A DNA stretch of 64,000 nucleotides from Vibrio sp. SS-MA-C1-2 (GTDB lineage Bacteria > Pseudomonadota > Gammaproteobacteria > Enterobacterales > Vibrionaceae): positions 248,001 through 312,000 of the forward strand of contig NZ_CP090981.1 of NCBI RefSeq assembly GCF_021513135.1. The letters are read 5' to 3'. Below, piece by piece: positions 56,426 through 64,000 of this stretch. Each line of letters begins with the position of its first letter. Position 1 is the stretch's first letter. The notes below the pieces were generated by a model. It was not told the DNA's origin. It made no database searches and saw only the letters and a list, made by a program, of their open reading frames with translations. Position numbers and translations under genes: made by a program.

Positions 56426-57661
56426 TTAACCGATTAAGTTAACGGCTGCTGCTTTATGCTCTGGCGCTAAGTGGGCATACCGTAATGTCATCTTCAAATC
56501 ACTATGACCAAGTAGTTCTCTAACCGTATTTAAGTCCACGCCAGCCATTACAAGCTTGCTAGCAAAGTGATGCCTTAAGTCATGAAAATTGAAATTATCA
56601 ATGCCAGCTTTCTCAATTAGCTTCAACCATGGCTTTTTTATATCCGTTAATGGTTTATCTTCTTGTGCTATGAAAACAAATTTATGATATGAGTTTTGTT
56701 GTCTCCACAACCTTAACGCCTCTAAAGCAGAGTCATTTAATGGCACAATTCTCGATTTTTTCGATTTGGAGTTTGTTGCCCTTACTTTTAAGTACCTTTG
56801 TTCAAAGTAAATATCGCTCCACAGCAAAGAAAGCAGTTCTCCACGTCTCAAACCTGTGTTGATCGCTGTAATAATAATAGGTTCAACATAGTCAACAAAC
56901 CTGACACCATCAAAAGATGAAAAAAGTACATTACCTCTAATTTCCCGATGTTTATTTGCTGACTCTCGTTTTTCTCGTATAGATTGATCTCTATATTTAA
57001 CTTCATCAAATAAACGTTTCTCTTCTAACGAAGAAAGATATCGGATTCGAGTATTATCAGCTTTAATCACTTTGACCGCTTTTAAATTATGGGATTCGAT
57101 TAACTCCCAATCAACGGCACGAGATAAAGCTCCTTTTAATGTATTAATAGAGTAGTTAATAGTTGAAGCAGCTCGACCAAGTTTTACTCGTTCAGATTTC
57201 CATTTTTCAATATCCCATGCTGTAATTTGATCTAAGTCTTTATGTAATAGGTGAGAGAATTGACTTCGTAAGTGTTTAAAAATTTTAGCTGATGTTTTAG
57301 GGTTACGGCTTTCTAGGTAAGGGAAATACTTTTTAGTAAGGAAGGTGTCAAAATTTAAAAATGATTTTCTTTTATTATCTTGTCTTGCCTCTTTTCTTTG
57401 CTCTTGAACATCACTACCTTGAGCAACTTGGCCTAACTTAACTTTAGCCAAGTCTCTTGCCTGTGAAGGGGATAAATCAGAAGCTAAACCAAGCTTATGA
57501 TTTACTTGCTTACCATCTAAACGGTAGTAAACATAGTAAACAACTTTTCCTGATTCAAACTTCAAAGCATGAAAGCCAGAAACCTCAGTATCATTTATTC
57601 TTTTATCGCTAACTGATAAAGCTTTTAATGCACTGCTAGTTATCTTCTTTTTTATTGCCAT
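56426..57661 (-). CDS. int: Tyrosine-type integrase of the island
   Basis: 411 aa from the ATG at 57661 (MAIKKKITSSALKALSV), the P4/CP4-57-type opening; a GTG at 57679 is the alternative. The catalytic residues are Arg272 (NTGLRRGELL), His360-x-x-Arg363 (FHDLRHH), His386 (LLGHSD) and Tyr395 (LRYAHL). The N-terminal SAM-like and DUF4102-type domain is complete. It inserts the island at the tRNA-Ile 3' end. The gene is at the far end from the reconstituted tRNA, reading away from attR. The repeat at 57688-57709 overlaps its promoter region, so Int or AlpA may control it. Confidence 0.93.
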   Translation of the reverse strand: MAIKKKITSSALKALSVSDKRINDTEVSGFHALKFESGKVVYYVYYRLDGKQVNHKLGLASDLSPSQARDLAKVKLGQVAQGSDVQEQRKEARQDNKRKSFLNFDTFLTKKYFPYLESRNPKTSAKIFKHLRSQFSHLLHKDLDQITAWDIEKWKSERVKLGRAASTINYSINTLKGALSRAVDWELIESHNLKAVKVIKADNTRIRYLSSLEEKRLFDEVKYRDQSIREKRESANKHREIRGNVLFSSFDGVRFVDYVEPIIITAINTGLRRGELLSLLWSDIYFEQRYLKVRATNSKSKKSRIVPLNDSALEALRLWRQQNSYHKFVFIAQEDKPLTDIKKPWLKLIEKAGIDNFNFHDLRHHFASKLVMAGVDLNTVRELLGHSDLKMTLRYAHLAPEHKAAAVNLIG

Positions 57662-57687
57662 AATAATATATCTTTCCACCCCGCTGC

Positions 57688-57709
57688 ATTTATAGCATAT
57701 TTATAGCAA
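57688..57709. repeat. Right arm-type repeat (22 bp)
   Basis: An exact second copy of the 47240-47261 sequence (TTTATAGCA, TA, TTTATAGCA). It begins 27 bp upstream of the integrase ATG and lies ~127 bp inside attR. A single TTTATAGC also occurs at 57803. Confidence 0.65.
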
Positions 57710-57836
57710 AACAATCAGATAACTACAAACTTCAAAGAACAATAAAAAACAAAAATAAAAAATAAAAACCAATCAAAACAGTGTGTTATTAATATACCAT
57801 TGTTTATAGCTGTTCATTAAAAGACATTAAAATATA

Positions 57837-57888
57837 GACTCATAATCGATTGGTCCGCAGTTCAAGTCTGCGAGGGGCCACCATATAT
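57837..57888 (+). repeat. attR: displaced 3' end of tRNA-Ile
   Basis: The exact 52-bp copy of 47141-47192. It starts at the anticodon arm and lacks the 5' half, so it cannot encode a tRNA. It marks the right island boundary. Confidence 0.92.
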
Positions 57889-57890
57889 AG

Positions 57891-57923
57891 AAAGCCTGAT
57901 GAAGAGATTCATCAGGCTTTTTT
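57891..57923 (+). terminator. Terminator past attR
   Basis: AAAGCCTGATGAA pairs perfectly with TTCATCAGGCTTT, then six T. Presumably the native terminator of tRNA-Ile before insertion. Confidence 0.85.
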
Positions 57924-57937
57924 CGTTTCTATACATC

Positions 57938-57967
57938 TATACCCAAAGTAATTGAAGTTGCTAGATT
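57938..57967. repeat. Palindromic intergenic repeat, truncated copy 5
   Basis: Only the left end remains (TATACCCAAAGTAATTGAAG, then TTGCTAG). The sequence beyond 57967 does not match the family. Confidence 0.65.
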
Positions 57968-58138
57968 ACTGACAGCCCTCACCCTTCTCAAATATTAATA
58001 TTACGTAATCAACTCCTTTAATCCAACTGAGAGCGATACAGTGGCTTTTTCTTCTAATAATGTCCTTCTCTAAGAAAAATCAAACGAACCACGCTTATAC
58101 AAGCAATTAAAGGCTTTAACTAAATCAAACAATCAATA

Positions 58139-58173
58139 AGAAGATAGAAGATAGAAGATAGAAGATAGAAGAG
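58139..58173. repeat. 7-bp tandem repeat (AAGATAG)
   Basis: Four perfect units at 58141-58168, with partial units on both sides. Too short for CRISPR and without spacers; a slippage-prone microsatellite. Confidence 0.8.
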
Positions 58174-58586
58174 TCTATTTGAATGGAAATTCAATCCGAG
58201 TATCAAAATCTTTTTAGCATCGATGTTAAAAGAGCTCTGAGCCGTCGGATTTTTATCGACAATGGAAGATTATGAACATAATCAGATCTGTAACTAGTGT
58301 GGATTTACACTCCATCTAAAAGTAACATCGTACAAACCATAAGAAAATCTAATGAATAAAATAAAAAATCTTATCTATAAAATTACAATTGTTAATAAAA
58401 TGAGAAATAAATCTCTTTTTTAGAATGTTTTCAAGTTTATAAAATAATATCAATAGTTCAAAACTCAAACTAACCAAACCAAAAATTACAATTCAACATT
58501 CGCATTATAAAAAACTGATATAACGACTTTTGGACCATTCATCTTGCTTATAATATGAACTAGCTATTTATACTATAAAAAACCAA

Positions 58587-58602
58587 GAATGAACGTTCAT
58601 TC
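58587..58602. promoter_or_regulatory. 16-bp perfect palindrome, possible operator
   Basis: GAATGAACGTTCATTC is fully symmetric and resembles TetR-class operators. No gene starts close by, so its target is unclear. Confidence 0.3.
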
Positions 58603-59494
58603 ATTCAGAATTAAGTGTATTTATTTACATCAACACGAACTAAGAATACTCGTCTTTTTTACAGCCGCAACCGATGCCATCATTGCTTATTTTTCCTACT
58701 ATTCTGATTTCTCATTTATACCTTGTTAATCAGATGACCCAACGTCAAGAAATTTAACATTTCATCGTCAAGTTAAGACATCAAATTTCAAAATATCTCT
58801 TTTAACATTATAAATAAAATATTTTGAGTGCATGAGGAGAGAAAATCGACTGCTGTTTATAATTTGTATCTTCTGGTCTGTGTCTATGCGGCACAATCGA
58901 TACTAACTCTATGTACAGAATTACTCACTCCTCCTTTAACTAGAACAACCCACAGACTACTCACATATAGGTATCACTATTCATTTACACTAAACATGCC
59001 ACTACGACGCACTAGAGCGGATTTAAGTGTATCAAACTAGATTATGGTAACTATCTATAAGCTTGATCTTAGGGATGATTAGATACCTATTGGCTAGCGA
59101 CCAAGTAACTATTAGTTGTAAAGGCATATTTCAGTTATAAATATCGACTTCGTCATCGGAAGTATCAAAATTAAACAGATAAATATTAAGTTAACTTTAA
59201 ACCTTATTCGTAAAATATAACTTAAGTCCTAATAATGATAAAACATAAAGCAGAGATCAAGTGAGAAATATAAAGTTAACAAATTAAAAACAAACATATA
59301 AATCAAATAGAATAAGGTATCGGTAGAAATAATCTAGTTTTTAAAAGTGTGACCTAGCTGTCTATTGTTAAGTTTATAAGCGTTGATTATTGTAAGCAAA
59401 TATATGAAAATATGATTTATCAACTGAATAGATAAAAACAGTCGATAAAAGATTAAATTCCATATTAAACAAACTTAACCTTAAGGTATTAACC

Positions 59495-59611
59495 ATGAAC
59501 AAAAATGCAAAAATCGGCGCTATATCAACACTTTTTGGCGTAATCGTAACAGCTAAAGTGTGTACATCACTATCAATCTTTACCATGAGCCTAGTTTCAA
59601 TTCTAGATTAA
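59495..59611 (+). CDS. Candidate 38-aa hydrophobic small protein
   Basis: ATG at 59495 with TTAAGG upstream. The peptide begins MNKNAKIGAISTLFGVIVTA and continues KVCTSLSIFTMSLVSILD, one possible membrane helix. It lies just before the terminator shared with tnaB. Not a family I recognise; the case rests on start signal, hydrophobicity and position. Confidence 0.35.
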   Translation: MNKNAKIGAISTLFGVIVTAKVCTSLSIFTMSLVSILD

Positions 59612-59720
59612 TCATTATTTTAATTAACATTTAAGTAAGAATAGAAAATATATCTTTAAGTTTTCAAGTTGATAAATTGATTTGATAACAAACCCTTTTA
59701 ATATTTTTATTCACAACTTA

Positions 59721-59760
59721 AAAAAAGCCTCTATTCAAATATGAATCGAGGCTTTTATTT
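59721..59760. terminator. Terminator downstream of tnaB
   Basis: AAAAGCCTC (59723-59731) pairs with GAGGCTTTT (59748-59756); an inner ATTC pairs with GAAT. A and T runs serve both strands. Confidence 0.8.
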
Positions 59761-59835
59761 TATATATACAATATATTTTGTTTTATATTATTAACTATAT
59801 TGATCTAAATCAATATAATCACCTTGATTTCATGC

Positions 59836-61053
59836 TTACCCATAAGAAGGTGTTACATTTAAAATCGTTAATATATGAATAACTGCAGTCACGACACCAA
59901 AAGAGAGGACTAAGTAAATTAATCCATTCCCACCCCAAACTTTAAAACCTTTATTAGGAAATTGTTGTTGTCGACTCTTTATCAATAATAGAGCGGGAAT
60001 AATACAAGTCCAAATAGTTGCCACTGCACCGGCATAACCAATAGCAACAACAAAACCAAATGGGAAAAGCAATGACATAACCAAAGGAGGTATAAAGGTT
60101 ACCCCCCAACTCTTACCTCTACCTTGCTTATTATTATCAAACTTAAAATAGTCGGCTAAAAAATCAAACAACCCTAACCCTACCCCGATAAAAGATGACA
60201 AGATCGCCGCCATAGAGAAGGCATCAATCGCTGCTTCTACAGACTTAGAGTCAATCACCTCACTTAACGCTTTCAACAATGCATCAACATTGCCACCTTC
60301 TGCAATGACTGGGATAAAATCAACTCTGGGTAAATTACCAAAAATACTGAATAACCAAAGTGAATAGTGGGATAACGCGATAACGGTTCCCCATAAAATC
60401 GCTAAGCTGGCTTTGTGTTCATCTTGATAATAAGCGCGCATTGAACTGACAGAGTGATGATAACCAAATGAGGTTAACGCAACAGGAAGCATGGCGATTA
60501 CGTAAGGAGCATAACTTTGCTCTACCCCAGCAGAATCGAACAGTGTGGTTAAATTCACTTCCAGCATCAAACCTGAAATACCAAAAATAAAACTTAATAC
60601 CATAAAGATAATCAGTAATACGGCAATACGATCAACAGCACGTGTTGAATGCCACACGAAGAGAGAGAATAGAGCAACAAACAATATTGAAGCTAATCGT
60701 CGATCAACACCAAGTAATTCAGCCAATATCAAACCAGAGGAGGTAATGTAAGCATAAAGAAGAATTGCGCCGACAAAATAGACCGCAATGTTATTGATCA
60801 GATTTATGGGTTTACCCAGTAGATCTTGAGTCACGGTATCAAACGAGGCTCTTAAATTATAATGCTGGAAAACTTCTAAAAGCATCCAGCCTGAGAACGT
60901 CATAATGATCATGGTTAATGTAATGGCGAAAAATGACCAGAGAGCCCAAGCTCCAGCACCTGCACTAGGGAGTCCCAACATCCCAGCTCCAACACAGACA
61001 CTCGCGATAATACAAGCACCACCAAAAATTGAGGGAGATAGTTCTTTTTCCAT
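59836..61053 (-). CDS. tnaB: Tryptophan permease, TnaB/Mtr type
   Basis: 405 aa, eleven hydrophobic segments of the aromatic amino acid permease (HAAAP) family. Family blocks include FGGACIIASVCVGAGMLGLP, MLPVALTSFGYHHSV and GLFDFLADYFK. Downstream of tnaA on the same strand it should import tryptophan for TnaA. The gap to tnaA is ~390 bp and includes a palindromic repeat, unusually long for this operon. Confidence 0.88.
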   Translation of the reverse strand: MEKELSPSIFGGACIIASVCVGAGMLGLPSAGAGAWALWSFFAITLTMIIMTFSGWMLLEVFQHYNLRASFDTVTQDLLGKPINLINNIAVYFVGAILLYAYITSSGLILAELLGVDRRLASILFVALFSLFVWHSTRAVDRIAVLLIIFMVLSFIFGISGLMLEVNLTTLFDSAGVEQSYAPYVIAMLPVALTSFGYHHSVSSMRAYYQDEHKASLAILWGTVIALSHYSLWLFSIFGNLPRVDFIPVIAEGGNVDALLKALSEVIDSKSVEAAIDAFSMAAILSSFIGVGLGLFDFLADYFKFDNNKQGRGKSWGVTFIPPLVMSLLFPFGFVVAIGYAGAVATIWTCIIPALLLIKSRQQQFPNKGFKVWGGNGLIYLVLSFGVVTAVIHILTILNVTPSYG

Positions 61054-61231
61054 AAGTACTCACTTAACTCAATAAGGGCACTGTTCCCCGACTTACTTAA
61101 AGCTATCTACCTCAAGTGGCTATGGATATCTCTTATGTTGTTTAAATTTAAGCTGATACAAAACGACAAAAGATCGAAAAGTGCCAAAAATAATAGAAAG
61201 TAGGCAGTATTAAGAGGAAGATGCTTCCTCT

Positions 61232-61357
61232 TATATCTAAAGTCATTGGGGTTGCTAGAGGGTGACAAGTGAGCCGCCCCAATCATATGGCTGTTCTATA
61301 TAATTAGGGTGAACGAACACAGCCAACAACCTAGCGACTCCAATCAAGAAGAGAATA
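61232..61357. repeat. ~126-bp palindromic intergenic repeat, copy 6
   Basis: TATATCTAAAGTCATTGGGG at the left and GACTCCAATCAAGAAGAGAATA at the right, inner arms GTTGCTAG / CCTAGCGAC. It lies between tnaA and tnaB and may affect read-through or mRNA stability of the operon. The rest of the 61054-61441 gap holds nothing recognisable. Confidence 0.75.
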
Positions 61358-61441
61358 AACTGCCCGATTATTGTTCTTGCTGATAATCATCTAACGATTA
61401 AAATTTGAATACTATCGAGAACTTATCTCTAACAATATTAT

Positions 61442-62860
61442 TTAATCAATTTCTTTTAAATGAGCCGTAAAATGACGTAATACAGACGGTTCATAGGTAA
61501 ATGTTAGCCCTTTGACGTTAGCTGTGTTCTCTTTGACCTTTTCAAACGCTTCAATAATAAAATCCATATGAGTTTGAGTATAGGTTGCGCGAGGAATGGT
61601 TAAGCGTAATAACTCAGCTGGCGATGAGTATTGCTCTCCCGTAGCAGGATCTCGTCCGAGTAATAGAGAGCCTATCTCAACCGCTCGAATGCCGGCAACT
61701 TTATAAAGTTCACACGCAAGAGCATGAGCGGGAAATTGCTCAGCAGGAATATGTGGAAGTAGTTTGCCTGCATCAACAAAAGCAGCATGTCCACCCGCTT
61801 GCTGGCAAATAATTCCAATCGCCTCTAAACCATTAACTAGGTATTGAATCTGGCTAATTCGATAGGCTAACCACTCTTGCCTCATCCCATCATAAAGCCC
61901 CACAGCCAAGCGTTCCATTGCTCCACCTTCTAGGCCGCCATAAGTAGGAAAGCCTTCTTGCACCACACAAAGAGTTCGACACTCAGTATAAACATCAAAC
62001 ATCGACTGATCTTTGAAGCAGAGAAGTCCCCCCATCTGTACCATGGCATCTTTTTTAGCAGACATGGCTAAACCATCAGCATATTGATAACTCTCTTTGG
62101 TGATCTGCTCAATGGTCCAGTCTTGATAACCGACTTCTCGCTGTTGAATAAAGTAGGCATTCTCAGCATAACGAGCAGAATCCATAATCACCGGAATATC
62201 GTACCGTTGGGCAATTTGGTAAACCGCTTTAAGGTTAGCAATAGAGACTGGCTGACCACCCGAAGAGTTACAAGTAATCGTGCTAACAATATAAGGAACA
62301 TTCTTAGGATCGGCGGTGATAATCGCCTGTTCTAATATCTCAAGATCAAAGTTACCTTTAAAGTCTTCATTTATCGCAGTATCAAACGCATTTTCCGTGT
62401 AAACATTCTTAGCAACACAGCAGTTCATTTGAGTGTGACCTTGGGTGGTATCAAAAAAGTAATTTGATAACGCCACCATTTTATCTCGTTCTAGCCCCTT
62501 CTCTTTTTCCCGTTTTGCAATCAATGTTGGGATGTAAATCTGCTCTGCACCTCGACCTTGATGAGTTGGAATTGTTAATTGATAACCAAAAATATCTTCA
62601 ACGGCTTTTTGCAACGCATAGTAACTACGACTACCACTATAAGCTTCATCTCCCATAAACATTGCCGCTTGCATCTTTTGAGTTACCGCCCCCGTTCCGC
62701 TATCGGTTAAAAGGTCGATAAAAATATCGTCACTATCAAGTAAAAATGGATTCATTCCCGCTTTTATAATCGCTTGTTCACGGTATTCTCGCGTTGTTCG
62801 TTTTACCGGCTCAATAACTCGGATACGAAATGGTTCAGGTAGGTGTTTAAAGTTTTCCAT
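61442..62860 (-). CDS. tnaA: Tryptophanase
   Basis: 472 aa, same length class as E. coli TnaA (471). The PLP lysine is Lys270 in [23 protein letters not shown] and the motif [12 protein letters not shown] are also diagnostic. It splits tryptophan into indole, pyruvate and ammonia; indole is a signal in vibrios. The leader upstream predicts induction by tryptophan. Confidence 0.96.
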   Translation of the reverse strand: MENFKHLPEPFRIRVIEPVKRTTREYREQAIIKAGMNPFLLDSDDIFIDLLTDSGTGAVTQKMQAAMFMGDEAYSGSRSYYALQKAVEDIFGYQLTIPTHQGRGAEQIYIPTLIAKREKEKGLERDKMVALSNYFFDTTQGHTQMNCCVAKNVYTENAFDTAINEDFKGNFDLEILEQAIITADPKNVPYIVSTITCNSSGGQPVSIANLKAVYQIAQRYDIPVIMDSARYAENAYFIQQREVGYQDWTIEQITKESYQYADGLAMSAKKDAMVQMGGLLCFKDQSMFDVYTECRTLCVVQEGFPTYGGLEGGAMERLAVGLYDGMRQEWLAYRISQIQYLVNGLEAIGIICQQAGGHAAFVDAGKLLPHIPAEQFPAHALACELYKVAGIRAVEIGSLLLGRDPATGEQYSSPAELLRLTIPRATYTQTHMDFIIEAFEKVKENTANVKGLTFTYEPSVLRHFTAHLKEID

Positions 62861-62901
62861 TATAAAAATCTCACTCTGTTTTTAATTCAATTTAAATATG
62901 T

Positions 62902-62929
62902 CATTTCAATCCCAATATGAATTGAAATG
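62902..62929 (-). promoter_or_regulatory. Stem-loop between tnaC and tnaA
   Basis: CATTTCAAT pairs perfectly with ATTGAAATG around a 10-nt loop, in the 75-bp spacer. It has no immediate T-run. It may be part of the attenuation mechanism or shape tnaA translation. Confidence 0.45.
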
Positions 62930-62935
62930 AAAATC

Positions 62936-63076
62936 TTATGGATCAATAACAAGTGAGTTCAGAGGAAAGAAGAAAGTGAGGATAATATCTTCGTTAAACC
63001 AACGTTTCAGGTAGGGAAGATTACCCCAATAATAAGGTTGTTGATTTGCTAAAATTCGTAATAATATCCCAGTCAT
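62936..63076 (-). CDS. tnaC: TnaC leader peptide of the tryptophanase operon
   Basis: 46 codons from the ATG at 63076; in-frame starts at 63097 (ATG) and 63148 (TTG) are also possible, none with a strong ribosome site. The peptide contains YLKRWFNEDIILTFFFP. Trp, Asp and Pro are spaced W-x3-D-x7-P, exactly the critical Trp12, Asp16 and Pro24 spacing of E. coli TnaC. The FFFP ending recalls Proteus TnaC. Here eight more residues (LNSLVIDP) follow the key proline. In the known system free tryptophan stalls the ribosome at this proline and prevents Rho termination before tnaA. Confidence 0.82.
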   Translation of the reverse strand: MTGILLRILANQQPYYWGNLPYLKRWFNEDIILTFFFPLNSLVIDP

Positions 63077-63148
63077 AATAGGGCTAAAACCATCCATAGT
63101 GATTACGTTTACAACACGAATACCAAAGAAATTCGATATATATACCAA

Positions 63149-63615
63149 TAAATAATAAGTTCAGTTTAGCTCTGCTATTATTACGCCTAGTTGCACAATA
63201 TTTCATCATAAAATGAGTTAATTTGAGGCCTACTAGACAATTTCGGCCCTATCTCAGACTTAATTTTGTCAAATGATCACAATTTAAGGTGCTCTTAAGT
63301 TTGATGTGAAATCAAAATGTAGTTCACGATCAACTATAAAAATGATGAATATCTACCAATTAAAGTTATTCATTTAGGTGAATATGTGACTTATCTCAAT
63401 TTTTACTGTTACAAATCAATATAAAAATATTTATTGTCACTATAATGACGCAAAAATTTTTATATACCCTGTTAGATATAAGATGAATCTTGACTGATTT
63501 ACAGTCTAGATTGTGATACCATTCACAGTATAAAATTTACTGTTACAATCATTGTTTCAGATTTATTATCAGACTAACGTCGCTTAGTTATAAAATCGTC
63601 CGGAGAATATCTCAA
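63149..63615. promoter_or_regulatory. Divergent tna/pykF promoter region with a CRP site
   Basis: 63512-63527 is TGTGA-TACCAT-TCACA, a perfect CRP consensus core, 89 bp before the pykF start. A -10-like element near 63566 would place it at about -57 to -61, an activating position. For tna, a half-matching site (TGTGATC on the minus strand, 63276-63282) lies about 130 bp before the leader. CRP control of tna is established in E. coli. Confidence 0.55.
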
Positions 63616-64000
63616 ATGAAAAAGACCAAAATCGTATGTACGATTGGCCCTAAAACTGAATCTGTAGAGAAGCTAACTGAACTAGTAAATGCTGGTATGA
63701 ACGTGATGCGTTTAAACTTCTCTCACGGTGACTTCGCAGAGCACGGCACTCGTATAGCGAACTTCCGTAAAGTAATGGAAGAAAAAGGTGAGCAACTAGC
63801 TATCCTTCTTGATACTAAAGGTCCAGAGATCCGCACTATCAAATTAGAAGGTGGTAACGACGTTGATCTAGTCGCTGGTCAAGAATTCACATTCACAACT
63901 GATGAGTCTGTTGTTGGTAATAAAGATGTTGTCGCTGTAACTTATGCTGGTTTTGCTAAAGACCTAACAGCCGGTAATACAATTCTTGTTGATGACGGCC
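63616..64000 (+). CDS. pykF: Pyruvate kinase I, 5' part
   Basis: 128 codons are visible and the gene runs off the window. MKKTKIVCTIGPKTESVEKL, the substrate loop MRLNFSHGD and ILLDTKGPEIRT are diagnostic of the type I, fructose-bisphosphate-activated enzyme. It makes pyruvate and ATP from PEP and ADP, the last glycolytic step. GGAG precedes the ATG by 11 bases. Confidence 0.95.
   Translation, partial: MKKTKIVCTIGPKTESVEKLTELVNAGMNVMRLNFSHGDFAEHGTRIANFRKVMEEKGEQLAILLDTKGPEIRTIKLEGGNDVDLVAGQEFTFTTDESVVGNKDVVAVTYAGFAKDLTAGNTILVDDG

Larger units (their letters stand above)
47193..57836. mobile_element. Integrated island in tRNA-Ile carrying a DRT-type defence module
   Basis: It is bounded by the 52-bp att repeats and ~10.7 kb per unit. 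Contents in order: left-end terminator and arm site, RT-nitrilase gene, small TM gene, rep (-), 86-aa ORF (-), AlpA-like (-), 299-aa ORF (-), ParB-like 326-aa ORF (-), an integrase relic (-), an outer-membrane barrel (+) and integrase (-) next to attR. No head, tail, packaging or conjugation gene is visible. The size and the rep/AlpA/int set suggest a phage satellite or mobilisable island that depends on a helper. Confidence 0.9.
57968..59494. other. Long AT-rich gene-poor stretch
   Basis: About 1.5 kb without a credible gene; ORFs here are short and lack start signals. It holds a short tandem array (AAGATAG x4 plus partial units at 58139-58173), a 16-bp palindrome (58587-58602) and otherwise low-complexity AT-rich DNA. 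It could be a decayed region next to the island insertion point. Confidence 0.5.

Noticed and set aside
47193-57836. Complete prophage
   Set aside because: No terminase, capsid, portal, tail or lysis genes are visible; only replication, regulation, integration and cargo.
47193-57836. PICMI-type minimal satellite of Vibrionaceae
   Set aside because: Those are described as integrating near fis and having a different core; the tRNA-Ile site and GPA-type Rep do not fit.
57837-57888. Second tRNA-Ile gene
   Set aside because: It contains only the anticodon arm to CCA end; the 5' half is missing, so it is the displaced att copy.
58139-58173. CRISPR array
   Set aside because: Seven-base units in direct contact, no spacers and no cas genes; a microsatellite.
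58828-59040. 70-aa ORF in the AT-rich region
   Set aside because: Weak coding character, no good start signal, no family; most likely chance.
59374-59586. 70-aa minus-strand ORF opposite the 38-aa candidate
   Set aside because: No start signal and no conserved feature; overlaps a better candidate.
63386-63401. CRP site for the tna operon
   Set aside because: Only the left half (TGTGA) matches well and it is more than 230 bp from the leader; too weak to list as a feature.

Overview
The window is an AT-rich Gammaproteobacterial chromosome segment. Gene order and protein sequence point to Vibrionaceae, probably Photobacterium- or Aliivibrio-like; the genus call is weak. Clues are the E. coli-like clusters with Vibrio features (rplM-rpsI next to petABC-sspAB; tolC|nudF-yqiB-cpdA-yqiA-parE-parC; rpsU-yqeY-dnaG-rpoD-ileX) and the ExeA/ExeB type II secretion pair.

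Layout. 1-9771: end of dolP, then sspB/sspA, cytochrome bc1 (petABC), a secreted unknown, ribosomal proteins S9/L13, zapE, zapG and degS. 9899-15709: rraB, argF, the pyrL-pyrBI attenuation operon, ridA, an isopentenyl-diphosphate isomerase and plsC. 15885-24249: topoisomerase IV (parC, parE), yqiA, cpdA, yqiB, nudF and tolC. 24693-34383: an LpxL-type acyltransferase, glnE, a K+ channel, the triphosphatase YgiF, a DUF47/Pit phosphate pair and a YgiM-like SH3 protein. 34529-44950: exeBA, cca, uppP, folK/folB, plsY, tsaD, rpsU, yqeY and dnaG. 45063-47187: rpoD and tRNA-Ile2(CAU).

47141-57888 is a ~10.7 kb integrated island. It uses the 3' part of the tRNA-Ile gene as attachment site: a 52-bp direct repeat bounds it, and a 22-bp repeat just inside each end probably marks integrase arm sites. 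It carries a two-gene anti-phage module, a reverse transcriptase-nitrilase fusion plus a small one-TM protein, matching the DRT type 1 defence architecture. It also has a phage GPA-like HUH replication endonuclease, an AlpA-like regulator, three uncharacterised proteins, a predicted outer-membrane barrel, a full tyrosine integrase and a decayed fragment of a second integrase. No capsid or conjugation genes are visible, so a satellite-like or mobilisable island is the best description.

57924-59835 is a long AT-rich stretch with little coding potential. Then come tnaB and tnaA, preceded by a TnaC-like leader peptide, and the start of pykF at the window edge.

Two genome-wide themes stand out. 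First, a ~128-bp intergenic palindromic repeat occurs at six sites, once inserted inside another copy. Second, three otherwise conserved genes (yqiB, tolC, the DUF47 gene) are each broken by a single missing base in an A/T homopolymer, which looks more like sequencing error than true decay.
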